Positions 1 to 7,760 of a DNA stretch of 64,000 nt are shown here, one piece after another (the first letter of the stretch is position 1; each line of letters starts with the position of its first letter). Position numbers and translations under genes: made by a program. The notes under the pieces were generated by a model. It had not been told where the DNA came from and searched no databases. It was given only the letters and a program-made list of their open reading frames with translations. This DNA is from a bacterium (GTDB lineage Bacteria > Electryoneota > B3-LCP), in NCBI GenBank assembly GCA_026394195.1, contig JAPKYS010000055.1, positions 35,325 to 99,324 on the forward strand. The letters are read 5' to 3'.

Positions 1-595
1 CCTCTACCAGTCCGGTTACTACTGACGCTAAAGCACCCTCCATGCCGGCAACCACAGCGATGGCTGCAGCTCCCTGGATTTTTTCATGGTACGACATCAG
101 GCGGTGTATTCCTGCGACTCCGACGTCAAATAGCCGCTCACAACGGAAATTGAACGCTTCCAGGGTTTCAGCGGCTTCTTCTGCCACTGCAATATCCGAA
201 GTTCCCGCGGTGATGATCAAACCGTAGGCGCTGCTTGCTTTTTTTCGCGGTTTGGAATTTTTGGGGTAGATGGTCAGGGTGCGCGCCGGACGGTTGGCGT
301 GAGCTTTGGGATACTGCTGCATCAGAGCGTCAATCTTCTCGCCGTTGAGCCTGGTAATCAACACAGGATTGCCGTGCTGGTGCAGCTTCTCGGCAATCGC
401 CAGGATTTGCTCGATCTCCTTGCCTTCACCGTAAATAACTTCGGGGAATCCGCGCCTAAGGCTGCGTTGGTGATCCACCTTGGCGAAATCGAGATCTTCG
501 AAGGGTAGCCCTTTCAGGCGCTTGATGAAATCGGCTTCGCCCAGATCACCCTTCCTGAAGGCAGCCAGCCAAGATTTCAGCGTCTGTTCATCCAT
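1..595 (-). CDS. larB: LarB, nickel-pincer nucleotide cofactor biosynthesis (partial, runs off left edge)
   Basis: The minus strand is open from an ATG at 595 to the edge, giving 198 residues of the N-terminal and middle part. Diagnostic family segments are visible: 'RRGFPEVIYGEGK' near residue 47, 'ITAGTSDIAVAEEAAETLE' near residue 127, then 'DVGVAGIHR' and 'VVAGMEGALASVV'. The family (PurE-like fold) carboxylates nicotinate adenine dinucleotide in making the nickel-pincer cofactor of lactate racemase. The start overlaps the dusB stop by 8 nt (ATGGATGA), so the two are probably translationally coupled. The C-terminus, and any larC or larE, lie outside the window. Confidence 0.9.
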   Translation of the reverse strand, partial: MDEQTLKSWLAAFRKGDLGEADFIKRLKGLPFEDLDFAKVDHQRSLRRGFPEVIYGEGKEIEQILAIAEKLHQHGNPVLITRLNGEKIDALMQQYPKAHANRPARTLTIYPKNSKPRKKASSAYGLIITAGTSDIAVAEEAAETLEAFNFRCERLFDVGVAGIHRLMSYHEKIQGAAAIAVVAGMEGALASVVTGLVE

Positions 596-1607
596 CGATG
601 AGATTTGGTATGGGTTCGGTATTTAGAAAAAACGTTCGAGCTGTATTCAAAGCTTGTTCGGGGTCATCGATGCGAAAAACTGTAGCTCGGAATTGAGCCG
701 CCCCGCGGAGTCCTCTGCTGTACCATCCTAAATGCTTGCGCATCTCACGGACTCCTACCTCTTTTTTATCGGCATACGCGGCGTTTAAATGAGCCTCAAT
801 CAGTTTCCATTTTTCCCCCGGCGTGCGCAGGTGGACGGCTTTGCCCAGCAGAGTATCGACGCAGTCGGAAAAAAGCCAGGGATACCCCAGCGCGCCTCTG
901 CCAATCATCACGGCGTCACAACCGGTTTCTGCGAGCATGCACAGCATGTCAGCGGGGCTGGCGACGTCACCGTTGCCGATGACGGGAATTTTCACGGCCT
1001 GCTTGACCGCCGCGATGGTCGACCAGTCCGCCTTGCCCTTGAAACCCTGCGCGGTGGTGCGCCCATGCACGGTAATTGCTGCCGCGCCTTCGGTTTCCGC
1101 GCGCTGCGCCGCCTCCACAGCGTTGAGATTATTTTCACTTGGCCCGGAACGGATCTTCACCGTCACCGGGCGGCGAGTCGCCGCTATCACTGCTCGAACC
1201 GCCTCGGAAAGTCTGGGCAGGTCTTCCAGAAAACCTGCGCCTGCGCCCCTTTTGACCACTTTCTTGACCGGGCAGCCGAAGTTGAGGTCGAACAGGTCCG
1301 GCTCCAGCTCATCCAACCGCTTTGCCGCTTCGCCCAGCATGGCGGGATCGTGGCTGAAGAGCTGAATCCCGATAGGGCGTTCTTCCGAGTAAAACTGCGC
1401 TAACTTCAGCGTTTTTGATTGTTTATAGTGCACACCCTCTGCGCTGACCAGTTCGGTGTACACCAATCCGGCTCCGGCGCGCCGGCAGATCAAACGGAAC
1501 GCGCAATCCGATATTCCCGCCAGAGGGGCTAAAAAGATCGGGGACTCAACGGTCAGTTCTCCGATCTTGACTCTCGCCAATATACGAGGTAGGGTGGTTT
1601 CTTGCAA
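588..1607 (-). CDS. dusB: tRNA-dihydrouridine synthase, DusB type
   Basis: A 339-residue TIM-barrel flavoenzyme that reduces specific uridines in tRNA to dihydrouridine with FMN and NADPH. The N-terminal 'FLAPLAGISDCAFR' matches the family's 'APMAGvTD..FR'. The catalytic Cys is in 'NFGCP' (Cys112), followed by the basic 'KKVVKRGAG' loop. 'TVKIRSG', 'ITVHGRT', 'IPVIGNGDV' and 'MIGRGALG' are the FMN phosphate and substrate segments. The length is normal. It is followed by larB with an 8-nt overlap. The DusB subtype is inferred from general similarity; the Dus family assignment is firm. Confidence 0.95.
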   Translation of the reverse strand: MQETTLPRILARVKIGELTVESPIFLAPLAGISDCAFRLICRRAGAGLVYTELVSAEGVHYKQSKTLKLAQFYSEERPIGIQLFSHDPAMLGEAAKRLDELEPDLFDLNFGCPVKKVVKRGAGAGFLEDLPRLSEAVRAVIAATRRPVTVKIRSGPSENNLNAVEAAQRAETEGAAAITVHGRTTAQGFKGKADWSTIAAVKQAVKIPVIGNGDVASPADMLCMLAETGCDAVMIGRGALGYPWLFSDCVDTLLGKAVHLRTPGEKWKLIEAHLNAAYADKKEVGVREMRKHLGWYSRGLRGAAQFRATVFRIDDPEQALNTARTFFLNTEPIPNLIDG

Positions 1608-1659
1608 CTTCTTTTTGTCAAATTATGAGTATTCAGCGAATACTGGGGCGCGAAGGGTC

Positions 1660-2034
1660 TCAACTTTCCTTGTCAGCGTCAGGTGGAGGATTCTGTTCAG
1701 CATCGGCCGCGGCTGACTCGGTGGCCGCGGTTTCGGCGGCATCTTCAGGCTTTTTCTGCCCCGCCTTATTCACTTCTTCCACAAAGTTCAGCTTCAGGTG
1801 GCTGATGACTTCGTCTAAACTGCGTGCTTCTTCCGGCGGGGTGTTGCCGCGGGTCCTTACTGCCAGCATGTCCAGCATGTCGATCGACATCGCCGCTGTG
1901 TTCAAATCAACTTCCGTTTTGCCGGTCATGGGATTGACCATTTTACCCAGCCCATGCAGAGCTCCCATTTGAAATGAAGTCACCAACTCCATGAACAACA
2001 ACGAATGCTTTTGAGTCCTTTCGTCATCTGCCAT
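1660..2034 (-). CDS. DUF1844 domain protein
   Basis: 124 residues. The conserved DUF1844 core is residues about 10-90 ('LFMELVTSFQMGALHGLGK', then 'DLNTAAMSIDMLDML' and a helix ending 'LKLNFVEE'). The last 35 residues are an Ala/Glu-rich tail with no fold visible. Function is unknown. Family members are small soluble helical proteins, often encoded among translation and tRNA genes, as here beside dusB. It lies 52 bp upstream of dusB on the same strand. Confidence 0.8.
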   Translation of the reverse strand: MADDERTQKHSLLFMELVTSFQMGALHGLGKMVNPMTGKTEVDLNTAAMSIDMLDMLAVRTRGNTPPEEARSLDEVISHLKLNFVEEVNKAGQKKPEDAAETAATESAAADAEQNPPPDADKES

Positions 2035-2192
2035 CGCCGATTCTCCTTATTAACGGGTTGATAAGGGTTTCAATACGAGTTCTTACTTGGATTCTGCCGC
2101 AAGCGTTCCCGGGACTTCCACAATGAAAAAAGACCACCCCTGATCAGGGATGATCCTTCCTCAATAACGGAGCGATAAATCGATGGCAAGTT

Positions 2193-2738
2193 TCAGCGGA
2201 TCTGCTCCTTGCGTTCCAGATCGCGGATCTGGTCTCGCAGGCGAGCCGCCTCTTCGTAGCTTTCCCGCTGCACCGCCTGGCCGAGTTGCTTGTTCAGCTT
2301 GGAGATCTCATCCAGGCTGGAGATCTGATCCTCGGCGCGTTCGCCGGTAAGACCTGCGGTGGTCATCACTTTCTCGTCGACGAAGATGGGGACCTTGGAT
2401 CTCAGAGCCAGCGCAATGGCGTCCGAAGGCCGGGCATCGATCTTGACTTCGCCCTGCTGAGTGCGCAGGTGTACGACTGCGTAGAAGGTATTATCCTTCA
2501 GTTCGGTCACCGAGATCTGGTCGATGTGAGCGTCTGCGGCGTCGAGAAGGTTGTAGAAGAGGTCGAAGGTCAAGGGCCGGGTGTAGCGCATGTCCTGCAG
2601 CAGCAGGGATATGGCTTGCGCTTCCGCGGCGCCGATGAAAATAGGGAGCCAGCGTTCGCCCTCCCGTTCGCGGAGGATGACCACGTACCCCTGATAGGGC
2701 GGGCATACCGATACGCCCGTAACGTCGACTGGTATCAT
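2193..2738 (-). CDS. Bifunctional nuclease (DUF151) domain protein with C-terminal UVR motif
   Basis: 181 residues. Residues 1-135 are the BFN/DUF151 domain: 'VVILRE..GERWLPIFIGAAEAQAI', 'RPLTFDLFYNLL', 'DARPSDAIALALRSKVPIFV'. Residues about 145-180 form a UvrB/UvrC-type helical hairpin ('LNKQLGQAVQRESYEEAARLRDQI'), a common fusion in this family. Plant and bacterial homologues are described as having RNase and DNase activity; the physiological role is unclear. A strong promoter reads into the gene from 2779-2806. The fold is certain and the activity is inference. Confidence 0.88.
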   Translation of the reverse strand: MIPVDVTGVSVCPPYQGYVVILREREGERWLPIFIGAAEAQAISLLLQDMRYTRPLTFDLFYNLLDAADAHIDQISVTELKDNTFYAVVHLRTQQGEVKIDARPSDAIALALRSKVPIFVDEKVMTTAGLTGERAEDQISSLDEISKLNKQLGQAVQRESYEEAARLRDQIRDLERKEQIR

Positions 2739-2778
2739 CGCTGCCTCTTTTTGACCGCGTTTTTCATCCCCCGTCTAT

Positions 2779-2806
2779 AATATAACAAAAAAAGTGCCTT
2801 TGTCAA
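2779..2806 (-). promoter_or_regulatory. Sigma-70-like promoter for the bifunctional nuclease gene
   Basis: On the minus strand TTGACA (2806-2801), a 16-bp spacer and TATATT (2784-2779), about 40 bp before the ATG at 2738. The match to consensus is close. Confidence 0.7.
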
Positions 2807-2901
2807 GGGGTAAGCCAAAAATAATCAAAATAATTTGTCAAGGATGATGTGATGATCCGCAAGAAAGAACGGCGTTTTGCTCAAGACTATTTTAATCGCT
2901 C

Positions 2902-2930
2902 TTGACATGGGCTTTAAATATCGTTATATT
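2902..2930 (+). promoter_or_regulatory. Sigma-70-like promoter for the 632-codon T9SS reading frame
   Basis: TTGACA at 2902-2907, a 17-bp spacer and TATATT at 2925-2930. It lies inside the longest open frame, which begins at 2877, so transcription from about 2937 would make the true start codon 2946 or later. Confidence 0.7.
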
Positions 2931-2957
2931 ACATCAAGTTACACTATGGAACCTCCC

Positions 2958-4775
2958 ATGATAATGTTAACCTTATCTGGTGCGTTGCGTCGGGTCTTAG
3001 TCGCCGATAAGCGGCGTGACCTGACGCTCAATCATCCAACACCACTGGTGTCAGGTCACACCCTGCGGGCAAGACCTGACACAACAAGGGTTCTCGCCCT
3101 TACTGCGCTGCTTTTATTTGCCGCGCTCACCTCACTTCCCGCCCACGCCCAGTGGTCGACGGACCCACACCAAAACACCGTAATTTCCTATGGTGCTTCT
3201 TCTCCTAAAATGGTCTCGGATGGAAATGGGGGCGCCATTATCGCCTGGTGGGATTTTTCATATCACGCACTGTATGTACAGCGACTGGACCGGTATGGCT
3301 ACGCCTTTTGGGGTGAAGGAGGCATTCATGTGTATGGAGACGGCGGTTTTGAATACGAGGATTTTGACCTGTGTGAAGATGGTGCGGGCGGGTGCGTGCT
3401 GGCGTTTATCGATATGCACGAGGTGTCGTATCCGGTTTTCAATTACCAGGTCCATGCGCAGAGGTTAGACAGCCTGGGGAATTTTCGCTGGGGAGACAAT
3501 GGACCTCGCATCTGCTCTTCCGACAGCAATGTGAGTCATCCCTCCGTTGAACCGGATGGGCTGGGAGGATACTTTATCATTTGGGAGGATACGCGACTTG
3601 CTGACTACAACCAAATCGTTTATGGGCAACACCTCAGTGCAATGGGCTATACTACCTGGTCAGACGACGGAATACCAATGGGTGGGCCATGTCACGATTC
3701 CTCCTGTCATTCAGCGCTATACGCCAGTCTACCTGGTTATGCTTTTGCTATCTGGCAAATTTACATTGAAGATAACTGGGGACAGAGAATCGATATAGAT
3801 GGCAATTTGCATTGGGGTGGGATGGGCGCGGACCTACCGGATGACATCGGTGATTGGAATACCTTTATTAGCGATGACGTTGGGGGGTGTATCGCTGCCG
3901 GAACGCGTTCTCTATGGGGCGGTGGATTCGCCAATTATGCTCAGCGTTTTGACAGTCTTGCAAATCCAATGTGGGGCGATTCCGCCATCTGTTTTTCGGT
4001 GGAGTGCAATCACAATTCTTTTACCCGTAGGTTAGTGAGAAACCAAACTGGCACTTATGCAGCTTGGAGTGATGATCATACCACACCCACGCAAGGATAT
4101 ATCGAGAAGTTCGACGATAATGGAAATTTACTATGGGGACTCCAAGGGCATTCCATTACTGCGAATGACAGTAATCCGTCATATGAACCTTACATCGCGA
4201 CGACCAATAGTGATGAATTAGTAATGGGGTATTTTTACACGACCCCCACAGTGCGGGGGCAGAGGGCCCAGAAATGGGATTCAGACGGGAATTCACTATG
4301 GGAGCAGGGAGCCGTTATTCTTACCTATTCAGACATGGGGCCTTTATCCAGCAAGGTAATCAGCGATATGGCGGGTGGCGGAATCTTTAGTTGGACTGAC
4401 GGAATTTTGTATGCACAACAAATCTCCTCCAATGGCAACTTGGGAGAGGTTTTAGCTGTCCAACCCGATAAATCCAGACCCAATCCAACGGAAATTACTC
4501 TCCTGAATTGCTTCCCCAATCCTTTCAATGAAAGCGCAATCATCACCTTGGATCTTCCCACCCACAATCCCAAACAACCCTATCAGATCGATATCTACGA
4601 CACTGCAGGAAGAGTTGTCCGCCGTCTGGAAGCGGGGTCACTCCCTGCCGGAGTGAACTACCTGCCTTGGGATGGCAGGAATGAACAAAATTCCTCCGTC
4701 CCTTCCGGCGTCTACTTTTTGAATGTTTATGGTGCGGGTAAAAGTAACCCCACCTTCATAGTCAAAGTAAAATAA
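2958..4775 (+). CDS. Secreted protein with T9SS type A sorting domain, substrate unknown
   Basis: The frame is open from 2877, but a near-consensus promoter at 2902-2930 lies inside it, so the start must be downstream. ATG codons lie at 2946, 2958 and 2964, and a GTG at 3048. A signal-peptide core (VLALTALLLFAALTSL then AHA-Q) lies about 45 residues after the ATGs but only 15 after the GTG, so the start is unsettled. The mature part contains repeated 'W..D' segments such as 'DSLGNFRWGDNG' and 'DGGG..AW', as in beta-propeller repeats. The last 90 residues are a Por-type sorting domain opening with 'FPNPFN' and ending 'SGVYFLNVYG'. A palindromic repeat lies in the 5' part (3014-3081). Confidence 0.75.
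   Translation: MIMLTLSGALRRVLVADKRRDLTLNHPTPLVSGHTLRARPDTTRVLALTALLLFAALTSLPAHAQWSTDPHQNTVISYGASSPKMVSDGNGGAIIAWWDFSYHALYVQRLDRYGYAFWGEGGIHVYGDGGFEYEDFDLCEDGAGGCVLAFIDMHEVSYPVFNYQVHAQRLDSLGNFRWGDNGPRICSSDSNVSHPSVEPDGLGGYFIIWEDTRLADYNQIVYGQHLSAMGYTTWSDDGIPMGGPCHDSSCHSALYASLPGYAFAIWQIYIEDNWGQRIDIDGNLHWGGMGADLPDDIGDWNTFISDDVGGCIAAGTRSLWGGGFANYAQRFDSLANPMWGDSAICFSVECNHNSFTRRLVRNQTGTYAAWSDDHTTPTQGYIEKFDDNGNLLWGLQGHSITANDSNPSYEPYIATTNSDELVMGYFYTTPTVRGQRAQKWDSDGNSLWEQGAVILTYSDMGPLSSKVISDMAGGGIFSWTDGILYAQQISSNGNLGEVLAVQPDKSRPNPTEITLLNCFPNPFNESAIITLDLPTHNPKQPYQIDIYDTAGRVVRRLEAGSLPAGVNYLPWDGRNEQNSSVPSGVYFLNVYGAGKSNPTFIVKVK
3014..3081. repeat. Palindromic repeat inside the 5' part of the T9SS gene
   Basis: GTGACCTGAC (about 3015-3024) is the inverted complement of GTCAGGTCAC (3049-3058). 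This is followed by GCAAGACCTGACAC. The second half matches the repeat unit at 58676-58710 and 58863-58893 (GTCAGGTCACAC, short stem, GCAAGA, CTGAC). It is an interspersed REP-like element that happens to be in frame here. Confidence 0.6.
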
Positions 4776-4817
4776 AGCCAAAAGAAGCGCTCCACTTGCG
4801 CCTCTTTTGGCTCTTTT
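4776..4817 (+). terminator. Rho-independent terminator after the T9SS gene
   Basis: It starts just after the stop codon. AGCCAAAAGA and GCGC pair with GCGC and TCTTTTGGCT around a 7-nt loop, followed by CTTTT. Confidence 0.8.
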
Positions 4818-4867
4818 GCCCCATTCATGGGGCTAGTTAGATGTAGCCACGTCCTTCAGGGCGTGGC
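4818..4867. repeat. Two further hairpins with TTCA loops
   Basis: 4818-4833 is GCCCCA-ttca-TGGGGC. 4846-4867 is GCCACGTCC-ttca-GGGCGTGGC with one G-T pair. The second resembles the subterminal hairpins of IS200/IS605-family elements as I remember them, but no transposase is nearby. It may be a remnant; no function is claimed. Confidence 0.5.
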
Positions 4868-4909
4868 GAGGACTGCATATCGATCTCAGATACGAAAATA
4901 GAGGAATAA

Positions 4910-5977
4910 ATGCCAACCACCAAAAAACACTATTCCCGCAAAGCCGGTCTGCCGCCGGGAACACTGGTGCATGTCGGCGAACAGAAGGCGGAACAGGTCC
5001 TGGTCAGAGTGGTCAACTACGACGCCGAGCACTTTCAGGCGAAAGACTATGATTCCGTGGGCGAATGCGCTATCTGGAAGCAGTATCCCGGCATCACCTG
5101 GATCAATGTTGACGGTTTGCACCGCACTGAACTCATAGAAACCATCGGTTCACAGTACGGGCTGGATCCGCTGATTCAGGAGGATATCGTCAATACCATG
5201 CACCGCCCCAAGCTGGAAGAGTCGGGCAGCCTGATTTTCGTGCAGCTCCGGGCGCTCAGCTACCGGGAAAAATCCAGTGAGTTGGAAGACGAACAGATCA
5301 GCTTAATCTGCGGCGAAAATTTCGTGCTATCCTTTCAGGAAAAGCCCGGTGACTTCTTTGAAGCCATCCGCCAGCGCATCGAAAAGGCAGCATCGCGCCA
5401 GCGCTTTTTGGGGACAGACTACCTTTTTTACGTGCTGCTGGATACCATCATCGATAACTACTTCATTGTCTTGGAAAAGATCGGCGAGAAGTTGGACAAG
5501 CTGGAAGGGGAGCTGCTCGCCAACCCCAGACCCGCAACGCAAAGACAGCTGCACAACTTCAAACGCAAACTGCTGATCCTGCGCAATTCGGTCTGGCCTC
5601 TGCGCGAGATCATCGGAGCCCTGGAACGCGGCGAATCGACCCTGATCAAAGAGGGCACGCACCGTTACTTCCGCGACGTTTACGATCACACCGTGCAGGT
5701 GATCGAAACGGTGGAAACCTATCGCGACCTGATTTCGGGAATGCTGGAAACCTATCTGTCCGTCATCAGTAACCGCATGAATGAGATCATGAAGGTGCTG
5801 ACGGTGATCGCCACCATCTTCATCCCTCTGACCTTTCTGGCGGGTGTCTACGGGATGAACTTCAAATACTTCCCCGAATTGGAAACGCCGGGATTTTATC
5901 CCTGGGGCTTCTGGGGTATCAACGCTCTTATCAGCGGAGGCATGATGCTGTATTTCAAGCGAAAAAAATGGCTCTAA
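4910..5977 (+). CDS. corA: Magnesium/cobalt transporter CorA
   Basis: 355 residues, the normal length for CorA of the Thermotoga type. The large cytoplasmic N-terminal alpha/beta domain spans residues about 1-240 ('ITWINVDGLHRTELIETIGSQYG', 'HRPKLEE'). A long stalk helix leads into TM1 ('VIATIFIPLTFLAGVYGMNF'). The signature Y-G-M-N-F is at residues 314-318. TM2 follows ('WGFWGINALISGGMMLYF') with a basic C-terminal tail 'KRKKWL'. CorA forms a homopentameric inner-membrane channel for Mg2+. The ribosome-binding site GAGGAA lies 4 nt before the ATG. It is a single-gene unit between the T9SS gene and the accessory island. Confidence 0.97.
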   Translation: MPTTKKHYSRKAGLPPGTLVHVGEQKAEQVLVRVVNYDAEHFQAKDYDSVGECAIWKQYPGITWINVDGLHRTELIETIGSQYGLDPLIQEDIVNTMHRPKLEESGSLIFVQLRALSYREKSSELEDEQISLICGENFVLSFQEKPGDFFEAIRQRIEKAASRQRFLGTDYLFYVLLDTIIDNYFIVLEKIGEKLDKLEGELLANPRPATQRQLHNFKRKLLILRNSVWPLREIIGALERGESTLIKEGTHRYFRDVYDHTVQVIETVETYRDLISGMLETYLSVISNRMNEIMKVLTVIATIFIPLTFLAGVYGMNFKYFPELETPGFYPWGFWGINALISGGMMLYFKRKKWL

Positions 5978-6036
5978 CATGACTGCTAAATAGGCAAAAA
6001 ACTCCCACATCTCATGGCATTATGGCGTGATAAGAC

Positions 6037-6065
6037 TTGATTTTGGCAGGTGAATTTGTTAACAT
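6037..6065 (+). promoter_or_regulatory. Possible promoter for the nucleotidyltransferase pair
   Basis: TTGATT, 17 bp, TAACAT, about 33 bp before the ATG at 6098. The -10 box is only a partial match. Confidence 0.4.
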
Positions 6066-6097
6066 ATAAGGTTGGGGATGAGGAGAACTGAACCGGC

Positions 6098-6352
6098 ATG
6101 GAACTGATACCCAAAGACACGACTCTCGAAGCCTACCGTTACCAGATCGAGGTGCTGAGAAAGCTCGGTCCGGAAGGGAGGCTGAGGATGCTCTTTGATC
6201 TCTGCGATTCGTTAAATGAAATCGTCCGTTCCGGAATACGGCTGCGACATCCGGATTTTGATGAGCGGCAAGTAGGTATGGCTTTTATCCGCTTAGTGCA
6301 TGGAGAGGAAATCTTTCAACAGCATTTCCCTGGTGTCGAGTTGATACTATGA
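6098..6352 (+). CDS. Small helical protein paired with a nucleotidyltransferase, possible antitoxin
   Basis: 84 residues, charged and predicted mostly helical, with a central 'LRMLFDLCDSLNEIVRSGIRLRHPDFDERQVGMAFIRL' pattern cut here into short helices. I recall similar short proteins ending in 'GIR.RHPD' upstream of MNT-like nucleotidyltransferases in many environmental genomes. The stop overlaps the next start by 4 nt (ATGA), so translation is coupled. A GAGGAG ribosome-binding site precedes the ATG. No catalytic motif is visible. An antitoxin role is inferred only from size and position. Confidence 0.7.
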   Translation: MELIPKDTTLEAYRYQIEVLRKLGPEGRLRMLFDLCDSLNEIVRSGIRLRHPDFDERQVGMAFIRLVHGEEIFQQHFPGVELIL

Positions 6353-6930
6353 CAGGGTTAAAGTCTTTTCTTGAACGAATCACCCTGGAGCTGCAGCGAG
6401 CTGGTATCCCTTATATGATTTGTGGCTCTATCAGCAGCGCCGTGCACGGGCACTATCGCGCCACCAATGACGCAGATTTAATCGTTGAACCCACCGAAGC
6501 GCAATTGCAACAGTTTATTCGTGCGATCGGTAGTGACTATTACCTTGATTCAAAAACCGCTCACCGGGCACTCAGAGAACACAGCATGTTCAACATCATC
6601 GATGCTGCGAGTGGTTATAAAGCCGATCTTATTTTTCTGAAAAACCATCCATTCCACCGAGAAGAATTCAGCCGTAGACAATTGGCAAGTTTCCTGGGTC
6701 TTGGGGTTGTGATCAGTTCTCCGGAAGACACGATGTTAAGCAAACTCGTGTGGGGACGATCCAGCGATTCGGAGCGACAGTATCGTGACACCTTGGGAAT
6801 CGCCTTAACTCAAAAAGATCGTCTTGATTTCGTATATCTCCGAAAATGGGCAAAAGAGTTGGGCGTCACCGACGAGTTGGAGGTAATTTTGACCAAGGCA
6901 GATGAGGTGAATAGGGGGGATCAGGGATGA
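6349..6930 (+). CDS. MNT-like nucleotidyltransferase, possible toxin-antitoxin partner
   Basis: 193 residues. The nucleotidyltransferase core is at the N-terminus: G26-S27 followed by 'NDADL' (residues 40-44), i.e. the G-S ... D-x-D pattern of the Pol-beta superfamily. A third acidic position may be Asp in 'YKADLIFLK'. 'SPEDTMLSKLVWG' and 'SERQYRDTLGI' are typical of AbiEii/MNT-like proteins, followed by a helical C-terminus. It overlaps the 84-residue gene by 4 nt. Relatives act as toxins or antitoxins by nucleotidylating RNA or proteins; which applies here cannot be told from sequence. Confidence 0.75.
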   Translation: MTGLKSFLERITLELQRAGIPYMICGSISSAVHGHYRATNDADLIVEPTEAQLQQFIRAIGSDYYLDSKTAHRALREHSMFNIIDAASGYKADLIFLKNHPFHREEFSRRQLASFLGLGVVISSPEDTMLSKLVWGRSSDSERQYRDTLGIALTQKDRLDFVYLRKWAKELGVTDELEVILTKADEVNRGDQG

Positions 6931-6969
6931 AAGAAGTAGGGAGGGATTTAAACTCCATTATTAAGCCCG

Positions 6970-7164
6970 ATGAAAATCAAAGACACAATAAAATTAATTG
7001 AATCTGATGGGTGGTACCTGGTAGTCACACATGGCAGCCACCGACAATTCAAGCATCGCATCAAGGCCGGACGAGTAACAATCGCTGGAAATCTGAATCA
7101 TGATCTCGCTCCTGGCACGTTGAATAGTATCTTGAAACAAGCCCAGATCAAAAAAGGTAAATAA
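6970..7164 (+). CDS. hicA: HicA family mRNA interferase toxin
   Basis: 64 residues, the usual HicA size (dsRBD-like fold). 'MKIKDTIKLIESDGW' is the family's opening helix. 'GSHRQFKH' holds the catalytic His24. 'HDLAPGTLNSILKQAQI' is the C-terminal helix. HicA cleaves mRNA when not bound by HicB. hicB follows 2 bp downstream, giving the usual hicAB order. No clear Shine-Dalgarno was seen. Confidence 0.9.
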   Translation: MKIKDTIKLIESDGWYLVVTHGSHRQFKHRIKAGRVTIAGNLNHDLAPGTLNSILKQAQIKKGK

Positions 7165-7166
7165 GC

Positions 7167-7379
7167 ATGCACCGCTTCTTAGTGATAATAGAAAAAGCTG
7201 ACGGCAACTACTCTGCTTATTCGCCGGATCTTGACGGCTGCGTGGCGACCGGCAGGACCCGCGAGCAAGCCGAACGCAACATGCACAAAGCCATCGAATT
7301 GCACTTAGAGGGGTTGAAAGAGGATAAGCTGCCCATCCCGAAAACGCAAAGCTACGCAGAGTACATTGCGGTGGGGTGA
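7167..7379 (+). CDS. hicB: HicB family antitoxin
   Basis: 70 residues. The degenerate RNase H-like HicB fold is seen in 'FLVIIEKADGNYSAYSPDLDGCVATGRTREQAERN' (split around the 'SPDLDGC' core), then 'KAIELHLEGLKEDKLPIP'. There is no DNA-binding extension, so it is the short HicB form. It neutralises the adjacent HicA. It overlaps nothing functional downstream; a DUF6680-like fragment starts 62 bp later. Confidence 0.9.
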   Translation: MHRFLVIIEKADGNYSAYSPDLDGCVATGRTREQAERNMHKAIELHLEGLKEDKLPIPKTQSYAEYIAVG

Positions 7380-7441
7380 GGGGCGACCATTTTCGTGATG
7401 GCAGGAAAATGGTTGGGGGAATTAGCAAAAAGGGAGTAAAT

Positions 7442-7708
7442 ATGACCATAGCAGATTGGTTAATGATATTTGCCGTTGTCGTGAGCCCAATAACTGCTCT
7501 CCAATTATCAAAATTGATTGAGAAAACTCAACAAGGCAAAACAAGGAAACTATGGATATTTTACACGTTGATGTCAACAAGACGATCCCGAGTTTCAACA
7601 GATCATGTTATTAACCCGACCACTTTATGGTGGACAGTGTTCGCCCGCTATTCCGAATTGTTCGGAAGCGGCTGTCCGATTCCCGACGCGCTTCGCTTGC
7701 GTGAATGA
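7442..7708 (+). pseudogene. Truncated DUF6680-like membrane protein fragment
   Basis: The ATG at 7442 has a good ribosome-binding site (AAGGGAG). The first 45 residues form a hydrophobic segment 'ADWLMIFAVVVSPITALQL' followed by 'KLWIFYTLMSTRRSRVSTDHV'. That matches the N-terminus of a family I remember as DUF6680, whose members are about 150-200 residues. After 'TDHV' the frame continues with about 32 low-complexity residues lacking any family pattern and stops. I read this as a 5' fragment joined to unrelated DNA. The junction DNA holds a short hairpin (TTCCGAA-ttg-TTCGGAA, 7651-7667). Confidence 0.5.
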
Positions 7709-7760
7709 CAGCTTATAGTTTGTCCAGTATTTTCCGGTCGGATTAATATTTAATCCCAAC

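Noticed and set aside
789..1403. Long plus-strand frame of 204 codons opposite dusB
   Set aside because: Lies entirely antisense to an undoubted dusB; composition is that of a shadow frame.
5327..6010. Minus frame of 227 codons opposite corA
   Set aside because: Antisense shadow of corA, His/Gln-rich as expected from reverse reading.
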